Numbered from the stretch's first letter, positions 1-11,400 are shown. The stretch is DNA of 64,000 bases from Ophiostoma sp. CBS 140.51 (GCA_029298735.1 JANSLP010000039.1:111145-175144); one strand, 5' to 3'. The notes: generated by a model not told the origin, from the letters alone. Numbers and translations: made by a program.

Positions 1-2351
1 CTAATCTTGGCGTTCTGCTCCTCCTGTAGCCGCTGCAGCGCCTCAATCTCGGACTGTGTGTTGGAGATGTCCTGGAGGGATGGCGGCGGGATGGCCTGCA
101 TGTTGCCGAGGATGGGTGACAGGGACGTGTTGGCACCGGCGGCCATGTTGGGCGGTGCACCGCCGGCAACAGTAGCAGGGATCGTCATCGGGACCTGAGG
201 CGATAGAGGAACGCCGCCGGGGCCTGTGAGGGGTGTATTCCGTGCCAGATTGGCAACGTTCGGCTGCTGCTGCTGCTGTTGCCCGCCCATGTTGGGGTTG
301 TTGCCTTGGGCGTTCATGAGGCCAATGACCCGGTCGCGCTGATCGGTGCTCATGTTGGTCGGGGTGCCAGCTGCTGCTTCGAGCAAGTCAATGGCTGATC
401 CAGAGGCCGGTGTGTTGGCGTTGGTGTCGTTGATGATGCGCATCATCCCTTCCTGCGGGTTGGACTGCAGCTCATGCTGGAGGTAGTTGTTGTTGTTGTT
501 GTCGCCCGGTGAGTCGAACAGTTCTGTCACCGAACCCATAGCCGGTTGGTGACCCGCTTGGCCAGCATGGCCATAACCCCCGGTGCCCAGATGCTGCTGG
601 TTGGGGGACAGGACAGACGAGGACCGGGCATTGCTTCCACGGGCACCAACACCGCCACTACCACTACCGGATGCTTGTGGTGTCGATGCGGCGGTTGTGG
701 AGGCGCTGGGTGCGGGGATCGGAGGTAGGAGACGTTGCTGGCGCTTCATAGGCGGCGTGCTCAGGTTGGTCGGCTGGGGCGCCGGTCGCCGAGGATCAAA
801 GTCATCCGACAGGTCGACGACACTGCCCGTCGGCATTTGACCGTTGGGCAAGATGCTGGCCAGCAGCTCCGTGACGCCCTGGACACCGCCCTGCTCCTCG
901 AGCGACTTGCGGAAGACGTTGGCCAAGAAGTTGAGGATGGCGTTGATCGAGTTCTCGTGGCGTTCGTGCATATTTTGAAAGAGGCGGGCCTGTTGCTGCA
1001 GCTGGGCATTGTCATATTGCAGCCGCTGCATCACCTTGGAAATCTGGGCCTGCCGCGTCTGTAGCGTGCTGAGCTCGTCCTTGATGATCTGGAAGTCCTT
1101 CTTTTGGAGAGGGCCAAGCTCGCCGCTGGCATGGCCGTTGGCGTCCAGCGCAACAGCACCGCCTGCACCGCTGGCGCCGCCACCAACACCAGCTCCTAGC
1201 ACACCGCCGCCGACACCCACCCCCGAGCCGGGTGCTGCGTAGCCGCCCCGTCCTTGTTGGCTGCCACCCATCCCCTGGATGCTGGCATGGTGCGCCATCA
1301 TGGAGGGCTCGTCGAGGTTTCCGTCTTCGTCGCTGTCGCCCTCGCCGTCGTCCTTCTTGCCGCGCTTCGCCTTGCTGCCGCTCTTGGGCTTGTTGATCAG
1401 CCACAGCAGGTTCGGGTGCCCGCGACGAAAGTACGGGTTGTAGTACTCGCTGGGACTCTTGTTCTTCCGTTCGCTGGCCTTCATCGAGTTGTCCGACAGG
1501 CCGACTCGCTTGTGAAAACCGTACATGTTGAGTTGCCGCACAAAGGAGGCGTAGTTGTTGTGCTTGAACAGCTCGGGGATCAGTGTCTTGGCAAACTCAT
1601 CCTCGTCCAGTACAATAAATGAGTCGCCGTTTTCCGACCAGCGGATCAGTTCCGTATTCTTGGCCTCCTCCAAAAAGCTGCTAAGCTTCTGCACAAACGG
1701 CGGGATCTGCTTGCGCTTCGCCTGCGCGTCCTTCTTGATACGTTGCGCGCGCTCCTCGAGCACCTCGATGCTCTCGTTCTCGCCGGGCAGGCCAGTGCCA
1801 CCATTGTTATTGTTTCCACTACCACCACCGCTTCCGGCACGAATGTGACCGCCTGCGTTGTGGTTAGCCGTCAGCACGCCCGCATCGTCGCCAAACGCGG
1901 ACCAGTCTGCACTCGGATCAAACGCATTCCGCGACACCGACGGGATCAGCGCGCGGTTCGGTGGCCGGCGGGCAATCGCCGTCGATGTAGGCTGCGGTTG
2001 GATTTGGCCGCCGACGGGCTGGGGCTGGATGTGAAGCTGCTGCGGCTGTGCGGATTGGAGAGGTAGTTGTTGCGGTGCTGCCGCTGCTTGGGCCTGGGCC
2101 TGGGCCTGTGCTTGTGCCTGCTGTGCTGCTTGTTGCTGGCGGAGCTGTTGCTGGAAGAACTGGCCCTGATTGCCCATCATGTAGTTGTTGGCGTTCTGCG
2201 AGAGATTGCCAAACCCATCGGGTAGCCCGCCGCTCCATTGAAGCAGCTGGTCCTGCTGTGCCGCCGGGTTAAAGCCCGTCTGCCCGTTGGCAGCCATGGG
2301 GAAGATGGGCGGATCGCCGGGGGCGGCGCGTTTGCGGGGATTCGGGGACAT
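1..2351 (-). CDS. hsf1: Heat shock transcription factor Hsf1 (partial, C-terminus beyond window)
   Basis: Master activator of the heat-shock and proteostasis response; it binds nGAAn repeats as a trimer in the nucleus. A single uninterrupted reading frame runs from the ATG at 2351 to the window edge (about 783 codons, no stop seen). Residues about 216-320 form an HSF-type winged-helix DNA-binding domain, beginning IPPFVQKLSSFL and containing the diagnostic SFVRQLNMYGFHK stretch. Residues about 405-485 are a heptad-rich HR-A/B trimerisation region (KDELSTLQTRQAQISKVMQR and following). The N-terminal 200 residues are Gln/Ala-rich; the C-terminal part is Ser/Asn/Gln-rich and probably holds activation segments. 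I chose the ATG at 2351 (MSPNPRKRAAPG) over the in-frame ATG at 2297 because a basic MSxNPRKRxAPG-like start is usual for fungal Hsf1, as I recall it. Skn7-type factors also carry this DNA-binding fold, but no response-regulator domain is visible. The family call is firm; the C-terminus is unseen. Confidence 0.93.
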   Translation of the reverse strand, partial: MSPNPRKRAAPGDPPIFPMAANGQTGFNPAAQQDQLLQWSGGLPDGFGNLSQNANNYMMGNQGQFFQQQLRQQQAAQQAQAQAQAQAQAAAAPQQLPLQSAQPQQLHIQPQPVGGQIQPQPTSTAIARRPPNRALIPSVSRNAFDPSADWSAFGDDAGVLTANHNAGGHIRAGSGGGSGNNNNGGTGLPGENESIEVLEERAQRIKKDAQAKRKQIPPFVQKLSSFLEEAKNTELIRWSENGDSFIVLDEDEFAKTLIPELFKHNNYASFVRQLNMYGFHKRVGLSDNSMKASERKNKSPSEYYNPYFRRGHPNLLWLINKPKSGSKAKRGKKDDGEGDSDEDGNLDEPSMMAHHASIQGMGGSQQGRGGYAAPGSGVGVGGGVLGAGVGGGASGAGGAVALDANGHASGELGPLQKKDFQIIKDELSTLQTRQAQISKVMQRLQYDNAQLQQQARLFQNMHERHENSINAILNFLANVFRKSLEEQGGVQGVTELLASILPNGQMPTGSVVDLSDDFDPRRPAPQPTNLSTPPMKRQQRLLPPIPAPSASTTAASTPQASGSGSGGVGARGSNARSSSVLSPNQQHLGTGGYGHAGQAGHQPAMGSVTELFDSPGDNNNNNYLQHELQSNPQEGMMRIINDTNANTPASGSAIDLLEAAAGTPTNMSTDQRDRVIGLMNAQGNNPNMGGQQQQQQPNVANLARNTPLTGPGGVPLSPQVPMTIPATVAGGAPPNMAAGANTSLSPILGNMQAIPPPSLQDISNTQSEIEALQRLQEEQNAKI

Positions 2352-4155
2352 GGCGAGGTGAGATTTGAGATTTGAGGGGGAAATGTCGTGGTGTCGTGAT
2401 GTCGGAAGTCGGATGTCGTGGGTTTCGTAGATTTCGTGGTGGGCGTCGAGGGTGTATCTGCCCGTAGTTGGTCGGTAAGAAGCGTGTAGTGATGAGGTAG
2501 ATCGGACGGGTAAGCGTGTTCACCGTTACCGTGTCACGAAAATTGGACACAGAAAAGAAAGAAAGAAAAAAGTCGCCGGGCGCAAAAAGCCGGAGAGATA
2601 TCCAAGCTGTCGGGCGTCGTTTCGTCCGGGTGTCGCGCTGATCGGTCGTGCGCGGTCGTAACGATGATATCCTGGATATATATAGGAATAGTCTAGATAT
2701 ACTCGCGTCCTGTCGTGCAGGGCGTCGTCGCCGCGGTGGTCGTCGAGTCGAGTCGAGAAACTGAAGCTGTTGTCAGTCCGTCGCGGTTTCGTTTTTGAAT
2801 CGCGATTAAAGGACTCTGCTTTCTCGCGCGGTCGTGTACAGCGCAAAAGAAAATCCGAGACAGCCACACGATGACTGGCGAGTGCGCGGTGCGTACAGGT
2901 CAGGAGAGAGGGGAGGGGGGAATGCGTGGTTGTTTGGTGTTCTATTGTATCCTGCTCTGTTTTACTCGATTTTTGTTTTCTTGTTTTCCTCTTTCAATTT
3001 TTTTAGTCGCTCTTTCCTTTTTCGCGGCTCGCTGCAGGATGAGGCTGTATCTCTCCTCTTTTGTTGCAATTGGCGTGCTAAAAAGTGTCCAAAAAGCAAC
3101 AAAGCGGGCAGCAAAAGCAGGAAGGCGGTCAGGCGGTGTGTAGCTGACAAGAATTGACAAGGATGTGGCCCTCTTTGGGTCTCTTTTGGGTCCTGAGTTG
3201 GTCTTTTGCCCTCTTTCTGACTGCCCTTCCCCTCTCATTATTAGTGAGTTGCTTAATATATTAGGGATGTTAGGTGCCCACTACAGCGGAGTTTGGGCCA
3301 TATAGTTGCTCCGTCCGCTACGGCGGGCTGTTCGGCTACCTAACGAGCCTAACACAGGATTAACACTTTAGCGGTCAAAGAAAATAGCATGGCGCCAAGG
3401 ACAATCTCGTCAACATGCTCTTATTCAGTGTCACTGGCCAATCAGAGCGTGCGGTGATAAGCTTGCACGGCAGAAATTTTTTGCTCTTTCCTTGCCGGGC
3501 TCCTTTACATGCTGGGCAGCTCTTGCCTGCACATTTACTCTTTCCTGCAGGGTCGTGTTGGAATTGTTGTCGTCGTCCGCCCTTTCTGCCTAACCTGACA
3601 TTCTGCCCTTCACACCGTTAACCCCTACCGTTCGCTCCTCCCGCAGAAACGGCCGTTTGACAAGACACACAGGATAGGCAGGAACGATCGGTCAACGTGT
3701 CCGTTATGCTCCCACGTTAAGAACAAGAGCCAACATTTGTCTCGGGCTTAATGAACCCGTAATACACATGTTAAACAGCCCCGTCGGTGTTCGGGTCCTG
3801 CCGTGGTCTCGGGGGCGGGCTGTTAGGGGACTCTACGACACAGTTCTCCACTGTAGATTGCCTCGGCCACAGCGCTTCCAATTACACCGAGCCCGGCGCC
3901 TTTTATGCCTTTTATGCCTTTTCCATCTTACGCCCTACGCCATAATAGCAGCCTTACGCCTTTGCACATTCCTGCAGGCAGTTACTTTTTGACAGACTTG
4001 AATTTGGAAACATCTGTCTGGCGCATTCTAGATTGTGTCATAACATGCAAATGGGTATTGTATTGTATTGTACAGTGCTTTTGGTCTTGGTCCTTGATCT
4101 TGCAGCCTGGTCAGCCACCACAACTTCATGAGACATCATCATCCGTCTCATCTCA
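2352..4155. other. Intergenic: hsf1 promoter/leader and cwc27 3' flank
   Basis: About 1.8 kb with no supportable gene. The part next to hsf1 (2352-3000) is the likely 5' leader on the minus strand. A CCAAT box lies at 3438-3442 on the plus strand. An imperfect inverted repeat with TTAGG/CCTAA arms lies at 3240-3360 (listed separately). I saw no clear three-unit heat-shock element. Short open frames here have no recognisable protein content. Confidence 0.6.
3261..3352. repeat. Imperfect inverted repeat, possible MITE or transposon-end relic
   Basis: GTTAGGT at 3269-3275 is mirrored by ACCTAAC at 3338-3344. Inside these, GCGGAG (about 3286) faces CTCCGTCCGC (about 3309). A further TTAGGG at 3261 and CCTAAC at 3348 flank the arms. 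The arrangement could fold as a mismatched hairpin and recalls the ends of small fungal DNA elements. No target-site duplication was identified, so this is only a suggestion. Confidence 0.3.
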
Positions 4156-5817
4156 TCACCTGGCTCCTCGTCCTGATGTCGTTGCTGCCTGTGACATCTT
4201 GGCATGCCGTGCCTGGTCTCGACGGCCTCCTGACCGGCCGCCGTCCCGTCGTGAGCTGCTCCTCTCCTCTTTAAGTGTCTGAGCCTTCTCGCGCGGGTCA
4301 ATAACAATCAGCTCCTCCTCTGCCTTCTTGCGGTAGCTCAGGTCCTTGCCCAGCTTGTCGGCTGCGCAGTTGAGTGTATGGGACATCCAATCCTCGCCGT
4401 CGCTGTCGCTTTCCTGACCGCCCTCGCCGCCCTTGTCCCAGGGCCGACAGCTCTGGCAGTTGGCGATAAAGTGCAGATCACACACGGTCCCGTCACCCTC
4501 TTCCTCGGCCTCTTTTGGTTCTGCTTCAGCAGCAGCCGGTTCTGGTGCTGGCAGCGCAGCCTTGCCATTCCCATCCTGGCCAAGCTTGGAGGTAAACTCG
4601 TCGAGGAAGCGCAAGGTCTTCTTGTCGTGGCTCGACAGGCCGTTCTTGCGGTCAAACTTCTTGCCACGCTTGGCGTCCGAGGGAACCAGCTTGTCGAGCA
4701 CCGACTTCTTGTCCTCCTTTTCATGCTCTGGCTCGGCCGTGACGTTTCGACGCATAGAGGCCTTGAGTGCAGCAATCTCTGCATTGGTTTTCTCCAGCGC
4801 CGACATCTCTGATTTTCGTTTTGGTGCCGCATCTCGGTCGGACTCGGAGTTGGACATGGACTCGTACTTGTCCTTTTTGGAAGGTTTTTTTGTCGTTGTA
4901 GGCGCTGGTGACGATTTCTCGGAGATTGATCGTGACGGTAATGTTGTCTTGTGGTGGTGTGTGCTTTCTGTGCGCTCCTCCTTATGTGTCTTCTCTGCCT
5001 TTTCCTCTTCCCTGTCGTCGTCCTTGTCGAGCTTTGCCTTCTTGCTCTTCCCTCGTGACGATGCTGCCTGGTCGCCTTCCAGATCGTCCTCAACATCGTC
5101 ACCGAAGCTCAAGAGGTTCTTATTGACACCCTTCTTGCGCTTGGTCCTTTTCTTCTCTTCGCCGCCTCGTGGTGCGGAGACTGTAGTGTGCCGGACCTCG
5201 CGCTCCGTCTTGCGCATGTCCGTAAACGGGTTGGTCAGGATCTCAGTCTTGGTGATTCGTGTCGGGTACAGCGGCCGCTCCGTGCCTTCTTGGACGTCGC
5301 CCTGGCCAATCTTTGTCAAATTGTAGATTGTCGGACCGGCCACGCGCCCAAACACCGTGTTCTTGCCGTTCAACTCGTCCGCCTTGTCCAGCGTAAAGAA
5401 GAACTGGCTGCCATTGGTGTCGGGCTTGCCCTCATTGGCCATGCCCAGCAGGCCGCGACGGTTGAACTTGAGCCGCGAGTGAAACTCGTCCTTGAAGCCG
5501 ACGCCATGGGGTCCTGCGTTGACGCCCCGGCGCTCGTCCATTGGCCACACGTCCAGGTCGCCCGACAGCGCGCCGCCGTCAAATATGGACTCTCCGCCAT
5601 TGCCCGTGCCCGTGGGATCGCCGCCCTGGACAATGAATCCGGGCACCAGGCGGTGGAAGATGGTGTTGTCGTAGTAGCCGTCGAGGCAGTGTTGCAAGAA
5701 GTTGCGGCTCGTGAGAGGTGTCTGCTTGGCGAAGAGCTCAATGGCAATCTCGCCGCTGGTAGTGTGCAGGACGAGCGACGCTGTCGGCTGCGGCTCGGTG
5801 TCGTAGAATGTCGACAT
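4156..5817 (-). CDS. cwc27: Spliceosome-associated cyclophilin CWC27
   Basis: Cyclophilin-type peptidyl-prolyl isomerase domain protein of activated spliceosomes (Bact complex, partner of CWC22). Single exon, 553 residues. Residues about 12-170 form the cyclophilin fold: FHRLVPGFIVQGGDPTGTG at 54-72 includes the Arg equivalent to CypA R55, and NGSQFFFTL follows at 135. Glu148 in KADELNGKNTVFG occupies the position of CypA Trp121, the replacement typical of CWC27 that abolishes cyclosporin binding and weakens catalysis. Residues 200-480 are a charged, Lys/Glu/Ser-rich low-complexity region. Near the C-terminus CDLHFIANCQSC matches, as I recall it, a conserved fungal CWC27 tail motif. It lies head-to-head with vma2 across 673 bp. 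Other cyclophilins lack the long charged tail, so the CWC27 call is strong. Confidence 0.92.
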   Translation of the reverse strand: MSTFYDTEPQPTASLVLHTTSGEIAIELFAKQTPLTSRNFLQHCLDGYYDNTIFHRLVPGFIVQGGDPTGTGNGGESIFDGGALSGDLDVWPMDERRGVNAGPHGVGFKDEFHSRLKFNRRGLLGMANEGKPDTNGSQFFFTLDKADELNGKNTVFGRVAGPTIYNLTKIGQGDVQEGTERPLYPTRITKTEILTNPFTDMRKTEREVRHTTVSAPRGGEEKKRTKRKKGVNKNLLSFGDDVEDDLEGDQAASSRGKSKKAKLDKDDDREEEKAEKTHKEERTESTHHHKTTLPSRSISEKSSPAPTTTKKPSKKDKYESMSNSESDRDAAPKRKSEMSALEKTNAEIAALKASMRRNVTAEPEHEKEDKKSVLDKLVPSDAKRGKKFDRKNGLSSHDKKTLRFLDEFTSKLGQDGNGKAALPAPEPAAAEAEPKEAEEEGDGTVCDLHFIANCQSCRPWDKGGEGGQESDSDGEDWMSHTLNCAADKLGKDLSYRKKAEEELIVIDPREKAQTLKEERSSSRRDGGRSGGRRDQARHAKMSQAATTSGRGAR

Positions 5818-6490
5818 GTTGGGTGGGGGGGGTGGTGAGCGTCAATGTTGGAAGAAGTTGTCGCGACGTCCAACGTCGTCTGTCGTCAAAAAATTTAAGT
5901 CCCTGGGATGCGCTACAAATTTGACGTTTTGGTCACTCAAACAACTACAGGCGGCTACAACAGGCCTAAACACTTGAGCCAATCAGATTCACGTGACATT
6001 CGAGCATGGTGGGGCAGGCAGCAATCAGGACGTTGCAGGGGGGGCTCCGCCCGTTGAGAAGGAAGCTGGCAGGCTGGCAGAGAGATAATGATGCACCTAT
6101 GGCACAAGCTAGGAGCTTGGACTACTTTTTGTACTCTCGCTTTGCCCCCTCTCGCAGCCACAGTCCCATTCCAGTCCAAAAGTCCCGCACCCTATCGGTG
6201 GACCACTCAAGCCAACTCCAGCCAAACTCCCAGCCAAAACACCCTGCATTGACTTGCTGACTTGCCATTGCGATAGCTCTTTGCCTCGCTCCTTCCTTCC
6301 GTCTTCCGTCACCTCTTTCCTTTTCGACGGACCCGCCTGCCAACGCTCGACTTCATCTCGACTTCCGTCTTCCGTCCCATCTCGGCCTCGTCTTTCGTCA
6401 TCAGCCACCCATCCTCCCGCAAAACCTCCCTTTCTCACCGTTCGCCCATCCTGTCGTTTGGTCCCGCCAACCGACCGACCAACCGGCACA
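5818..6490. promoter_or_regulatory. Divergent promoter region cwc27 / vma2
   Basis: 673 bp between two start codons facing away from each other. A CCAAT box lies at 5979-5983 and, 6 bp further, a CACGTGAC E-box at 5990-5997. The vma2-proximal 250 bp are pyrimidine-rich, as in leaders of strongly expressed fungal genes. Functional use of either box is inferred, not shown. Confidence 0.55.
5990..5997. promoter_or_regulatory. CACGTGAC E-box next to a CCAAT box
   Basis: Palindromic CACGTG core followed by AC, about 500 bp upstream of the vma2 start and 170 bp upstream of cwc27. Class-B bHLH proteins bind this core. In animals a related GTCACGTGAC motif (CLEAR) controls V-ATPase genes; extending that to this fungus is inference. 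Confidence 0.4.
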
Positions 6491-8469
6491 ATGACGGACC
6501 CTCGCGTTTCCTCGTCGTTCAACATCAACCCGCACATCACCTACAACACCGTCGGCGGTGCCAATGGCCCTCTCGTCATTCTCGACCATGTGCGTCTTTG
6601 TCAAGGCTCTCTCTTCCTACGTCCCTGTCTCGTTTACGAGTCTTCTCGCTCGGCATCGGCATCTGACTGACTCGGCAACTGCTTCTAGGTCAAAAACCCT
6701 CGTTACAACGAAATTGTCAACCTGACCCTGCCCGATGGCTCGGTCCGTGCTGGTCAGGTCCTTGAGGCCAGAGGTGAGTTTTATATCTCGGGGACGATGC
6801 TATTCTCGACGGCAGAGCAATTACTAACTTTGTCTCTTCTCAATTCTAGGCAGCAGAGCTGTTGTCCAGGTACGATGATGCAATGCGATATCGAGTCCAT
6901 TGTCGACGACGATGACGATGATGACGACAGACATCGTTGTCTCCCAACCCAACTCAACGTCGAACCCGACGTTTTGATATACAGGACGCATGCTAACAAA
7001 CTCAGGTGTTTGAGGGTACTTCTGGTATTGATGTGAAGAAGGTAAGATATCATTGTACAGCATTCGACATGCTCCCCTTCGTCATTGATGCATCCTAATG
7101 CTAACCCATCTCCCTCTCTCTACAGACCAAGGTCGAGTTCACCGGCGAGAGCTTCAAGCTCGGTGTCTCCGAAGACATGCTGGGCCGTATTTTTGACGGT
7201 TCCGGCCGCGCCATCGACAAGGGCCCCAAGGTGCTTGCCGAGGAGTACCTCGACATCAACGGCAGTCCCATTAATCCCTACTCGCGCGTCTACCCCGAGG
7301 AGATGATCTCTACCGGTATCTCGGCTATCGACACCATGAACTCGATTGCCCGTGGCCAGAAGATTCCCATCTTCTCGGCTTCTGGTTTACCACACAACGA
7401 GATTGCCGCCCAGATCTGTCGCCAGGCCGGCCTGGTGCAGCGCCAGGGCGTCACCAACAAGGGTGTGCACGACGGCCACGAGGAGAACTTCTCCATTGTC
7501 TTTGCCGCCATGGGTGTCAACTTGGAGACGGCCCGCTTCTTCACCCGCGATTTCGAGGAGAACGGCTCTCTGGAGCGTGTCACCCTCTTCCTGAACCTTG
7601 CCAACGATCCTACGTAAGTCCCTGACCCTTCTTTTATTCTTATATGCCAGTGCTGACAGAACAGGATCGAACGTATTATTACGCCCCGTCTGGCCTTGAC
7701 GACTGCCGAGTACTACGCCTACCAGCTCGAGAAGCACGTCCTCGTTATTCTGACTGATCTGACCTCCTACTGCGATGCCCTGCGTGAGGTGTCTGCCGCT
7801 CGTGAGGAGGTGCCCGGTCGTCGTGGTTACCCCGGTTACATGTACACGGATTTGTCGACCATCTACGAGCGCGCTGGTCGTGTCGAGGGCCGCAACGGCT
7901 CCATCACGCAGATCCCCATTCTGACTATGCCCAACGACGACATCACCCACCCCATTCCCGATCTGACGGGCTACATTACCGAGGGCCAGATCTTTGTCGA
8001 CCGTGCGCTCGACAACCGCGGTATCTACCCCCCCATCAACGTGCTGCCGTCGCTGTCGCGTCTGATGAAGTCGGCCATTGGCGAGGGCATGACGCGCAAG
8101 GACCACGGCGACGTGTCCAACCAGCTGTACGCCAAGTATGCCATTGGCCGTGACGCCGCCGCCATGAAGGCCGTCGTCGGTGAGGAGGCGCTGTCGGCGG
8201 AGGATAAGCTGTCGCTCGAGTTTTTGGAGAAGTTTGAGCGCCAGTTCATCAGCCAGGGCCAGTACGAGTCGCGCACAATCTACGAGTCGCTGGATCTGGC
8301 GTGGAGCCTGCTGCGCATCTACCGCAAGGACATGCTCAACCGTATCCCGACCAAGGTCATCAACGAGTACTACCAGAGAACGGCGGAGCGCAAGGGCAAG
8401 GCAAAGGCGGACAACAAGCCGTCGCGGGATGAGGGTGACCAGGAGGAGGAGAACCTCATTGACGCATAA
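6491..8469 (+). CDS. vma2: Vacuolar H+-ATPase V1 subunit B
   Basis: Non-catalytic B subunit of the V1 sector of the vacuolar proton pump, which acidifies vacuoles and endomembranes. Six exons: 6491-6589, 6689-6773, 6850-6869, 7006-7041, 7126-7613 and 7665-8469; the joined frame gives 510 residues, the usual length for this family. Exon 3 is only 20 nt and exon 4 only 36 nt. The N-terminus (ITYNTVGGANGPLVILDHVK) is the beta-barrel start of B subunits. The central domain carries IPIFSASGLPHNEIAAQICR, the B-subunit counterpart of the Walker A region, without a canonical P-loop, as expected for the non-catalytic subunit. PVPG-type and DLSTIYERAGR segments follow, and the C-terminus is charged (DQEEENLIDA). 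All introns have GT..AG ends; intron 1 shows a CTGAC branch and the intron before exon 4 shows GCTAAC. Identification is secure. Confidence 0.97.
6850..6869 (+). other. 20-nt micro-exon of vma2
   Basis: Exon bounded by TCTAG upstream and GTACGA downstream, encoding the end of the ARGSRAVVQ segment. Skipping it would shift the frame, since 20 is not a multiple of 3. The joined peptide matches the conserved B-subunit sequence, which supports its inclusion. Confidence 0.85.
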
Positions 8470-11400
8470 GCGCATGTGTGTACCTCTTTCGCATTGACCA
8501 CCCCCTCAACAACCATATATAATACGGTGCGCGCATGTTCTAGTGGAAGACGGCGGGCGGCGGCGTAGGGTAGCTCATCGACCGTACTGAGCTCCTTCTT
8601 TGCTGTTTGGTCTCTTCATTGCATTTGTCATTTATCATTTGTTCACAGTTTTGTTTCTGCCCTTTTTGCTTTTTGTTGTTGTGTCGATGTTGGTAGTGCT
8701 TGGGGGACAATTGGGGTACAGACACTCGTGAAGAGTGTATTGCATGTGCTTGTGTCCTGCCCTTTGTCTTTTCAATGAAGACGCGGAAGCAGTCAGAACG
8801 CCATTGTTTTGTTTCATTTTTGTATAGGTTGTTTTCCATTTTCCATATTGCGCTATGCAGGCACAGATTAGACTATTTCATACATCATTCACACTGCTCG
8901 AGATGGAGCTGAGATGCGAGGCATAACGTGTGAGACGCAACTTGGCAGGGTTTGACCGTGATATAACCGTTTGGAATCAGAATATGCCGTATTGCTCTTT
9001 CCATATATAGGCCTCTCTGTATGTTGACAAGGCTGAGAGTCTGAACCCGCATCTTGCCGAATCGGAATCGGCAAGTAGGTCTGCTAGAGGCCATTTCAAA
9101 TTTCATTAAAAGTATTCACAAAAATAATACAAAAAAGAGAAACCATACATTGTACATGTGAAGGAGGGAGACCAGATGAAAAGACATTGCAAAAATATGT
9201 GCATACGCACTGACGAAGCGTGCGACGGCCCCGCCCGGAAATAGCAAAGATTGTCCCCGGTCTTCTGGCGCGTGAAATACAGCGATGACCTCACGATACA
9301 ATATGATAGAGTAAGAAGAAGAACCCACGCTCCACGCTTCGGGGGACGCGCAAGCCGACCGTCTCGGCTAGTAGTCGGTGGAGAGAAAATAGTGAAAAAG
9401 AAAAGAAAAAGAAAAAGAGAAGGGTTTAAAGATCGTGGAGAATCAAAAGTCATCAAGGGTCCAGAGAACAAGAGTACTTCGTAAAACAGGGACAGGTTAA
9501 AAGGCTCCAAAGGCTGCGAACAGAAGAATGTCTCACTTGGATGAATAATGAGGGTTTGGGTGCTCTTTGGCTCTTTAGGCGACCCTTGCAACATCTGCGA
9601 CCTTTTCTGACTGTTTTGCGCGACAATCAAGTCCCATCTCACCGCCATATGTATGTACGTTCAGATCGAGAAAAGAAACACATCAGACGTGGCTGTCGAG
9701 CTGTCGAGAAAAACAAGAACCAACGTGCATGTTTCATTGCAAGCTGGCAAAGAACTAGTCCTATTCGGAGCTTGCCAATGGATCAACACGAGAAAAAGGC
9801 TCCAAAAAGAACAGCTTGGGGAGCTGCCAGCCTCCTAGCTTCGACATGAATGGACAAATGACAAGACCTCAAAGGTCGATTGAGGGGAAACCGTCAGATC
9901 ATGAAGCACATATTCGTGCATGCGAGTACTTATCTGCTGGACTCATGCTTTAGTACGACCTCCTCCGACGACGTAGACAGCAGATACGGCGTCATGGTCT
10001 GTACTTTTTGCAAGGTTGCAACGGCGCAATGCGACTGGTGCGTGGTGCGTGACTCGTGCGACTCGTCAATTGAGTGGCTGGCACCTTCCCAGAGCTGAGG
10101 GGAAGTGCTGTCAGAAAAGAGCGACGACGAGGGAAGGAACGCGGACACTTCTGCACGCTGACGCAAGTGGAGTCTGTTGTTTTAAAACTGGGGACGCACG
10201 GCTACGAGTGTGCCGGGAGAAAACGAGCGACCGACCGACCGAAGAGAGGCGAAAACGATTGATAGGAACGAAGAAAAAGAAAGAAAAAAGTGGAAGAGGA
10301 AAATACAGAGTCTCCGTTCAATGGGCAGAAAAAGAAAAACCTCATGGCAACGGCAATTCCAGCAACCTGCCATACCTTTCATGTCTTCATCGTGCCTTCC
10401 TCATGTGAGACCAATCGGCGAAAGCGCCCGTTTGCGGATGTTTGGGGATTGCGGGAAGCCACGACAGGGTCTCTGGGTCTCTTTCCTGAACCAGGTTCTT
10501 TATCAGCGACAATATATCCCCTCCCACCAGGAAAGAACGTCTCGGCAAGGAACTTTCTACCATAACCATTACGCGGAAGAAACGAGGGAAAAGAGGAGCA
10601 GAAGCGAGAATAGCCCTTTGCTCTTGGCGCGCTCTCAGGCTCATAATTTTGCTATGTTTTCTGCTTGCTTTTGTGCCTTTCCCTCTCCTTCTGATTTCGT
10701 CCGGACGAGGTCCCATTGGCCTAGATCGCTTCCGGTCTAGCGGCGCAGCCATCCTACCACGCCGATTAGCCTGTCACCCCCCCTTCTTGCCCTTCTTGTT
10801 GATGCGCTCTCTCCTCCTGCGTCGTGATGCGCGGTCGCCCTTGCCCTTTTCCCTCCCCAATGCCCAATCCCCCCAGTCAGCGCATCGTCAGCGGGTTTTG
10901 GTGTCGTTTTGGTGTCGCAAAAACCACCCGTTCCTTCCCTCTTTGGTACAAGCTGCAATTTTGCAAGGGCAAGAGCAGGTCTGATACCTGCACCTGCACT
11001 GTCGTTTGTCCGTACCTGCCGCGGGTATCTTAGCTCGTCTCGTCCCCGTAGCACAGGAACCGCATGCGCGCGCCGCTGCAGCAATGAAAGCGTAGCACTG
11101 GAGCTGTCTGTCTCTTGCTCCCGTTTGGTGTTTGGCTTGCTCCTGCCCTGTCTTGGCCTTGGCGCCTGTCCTGCAGCAATCAGACTATCGTGAGCTTTTG
11201 CGTGGTTGCCCCCGTAATGCCCACACACACCCACTCCCCACCCGGCAGCTCGGCCTGAAAGAGCCTTAACCTCTTTTTTAATCGTATGCCTGTGTCTCTC
11301 TTGCATCTTTCTGTGCTTGTGCCTGTGCCTGTCCTCACTCACCACCACCCACACCCCTTCGTTGGCCCTTCGTTCCTTCCCGTTTCTGTACCTGTCGCCC

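Noticed and set aside
2352..4155. Heat-shock elements for hsf1 autoregulation
   Set aside because: Only isolated GAA/TTC triplets were seen, no convincing array of three alternating units.
7387..8475. 362-codon minus-strand open frame
   Set aside because: Antisense shadow of vma2 produced by its GC-rich third positions.
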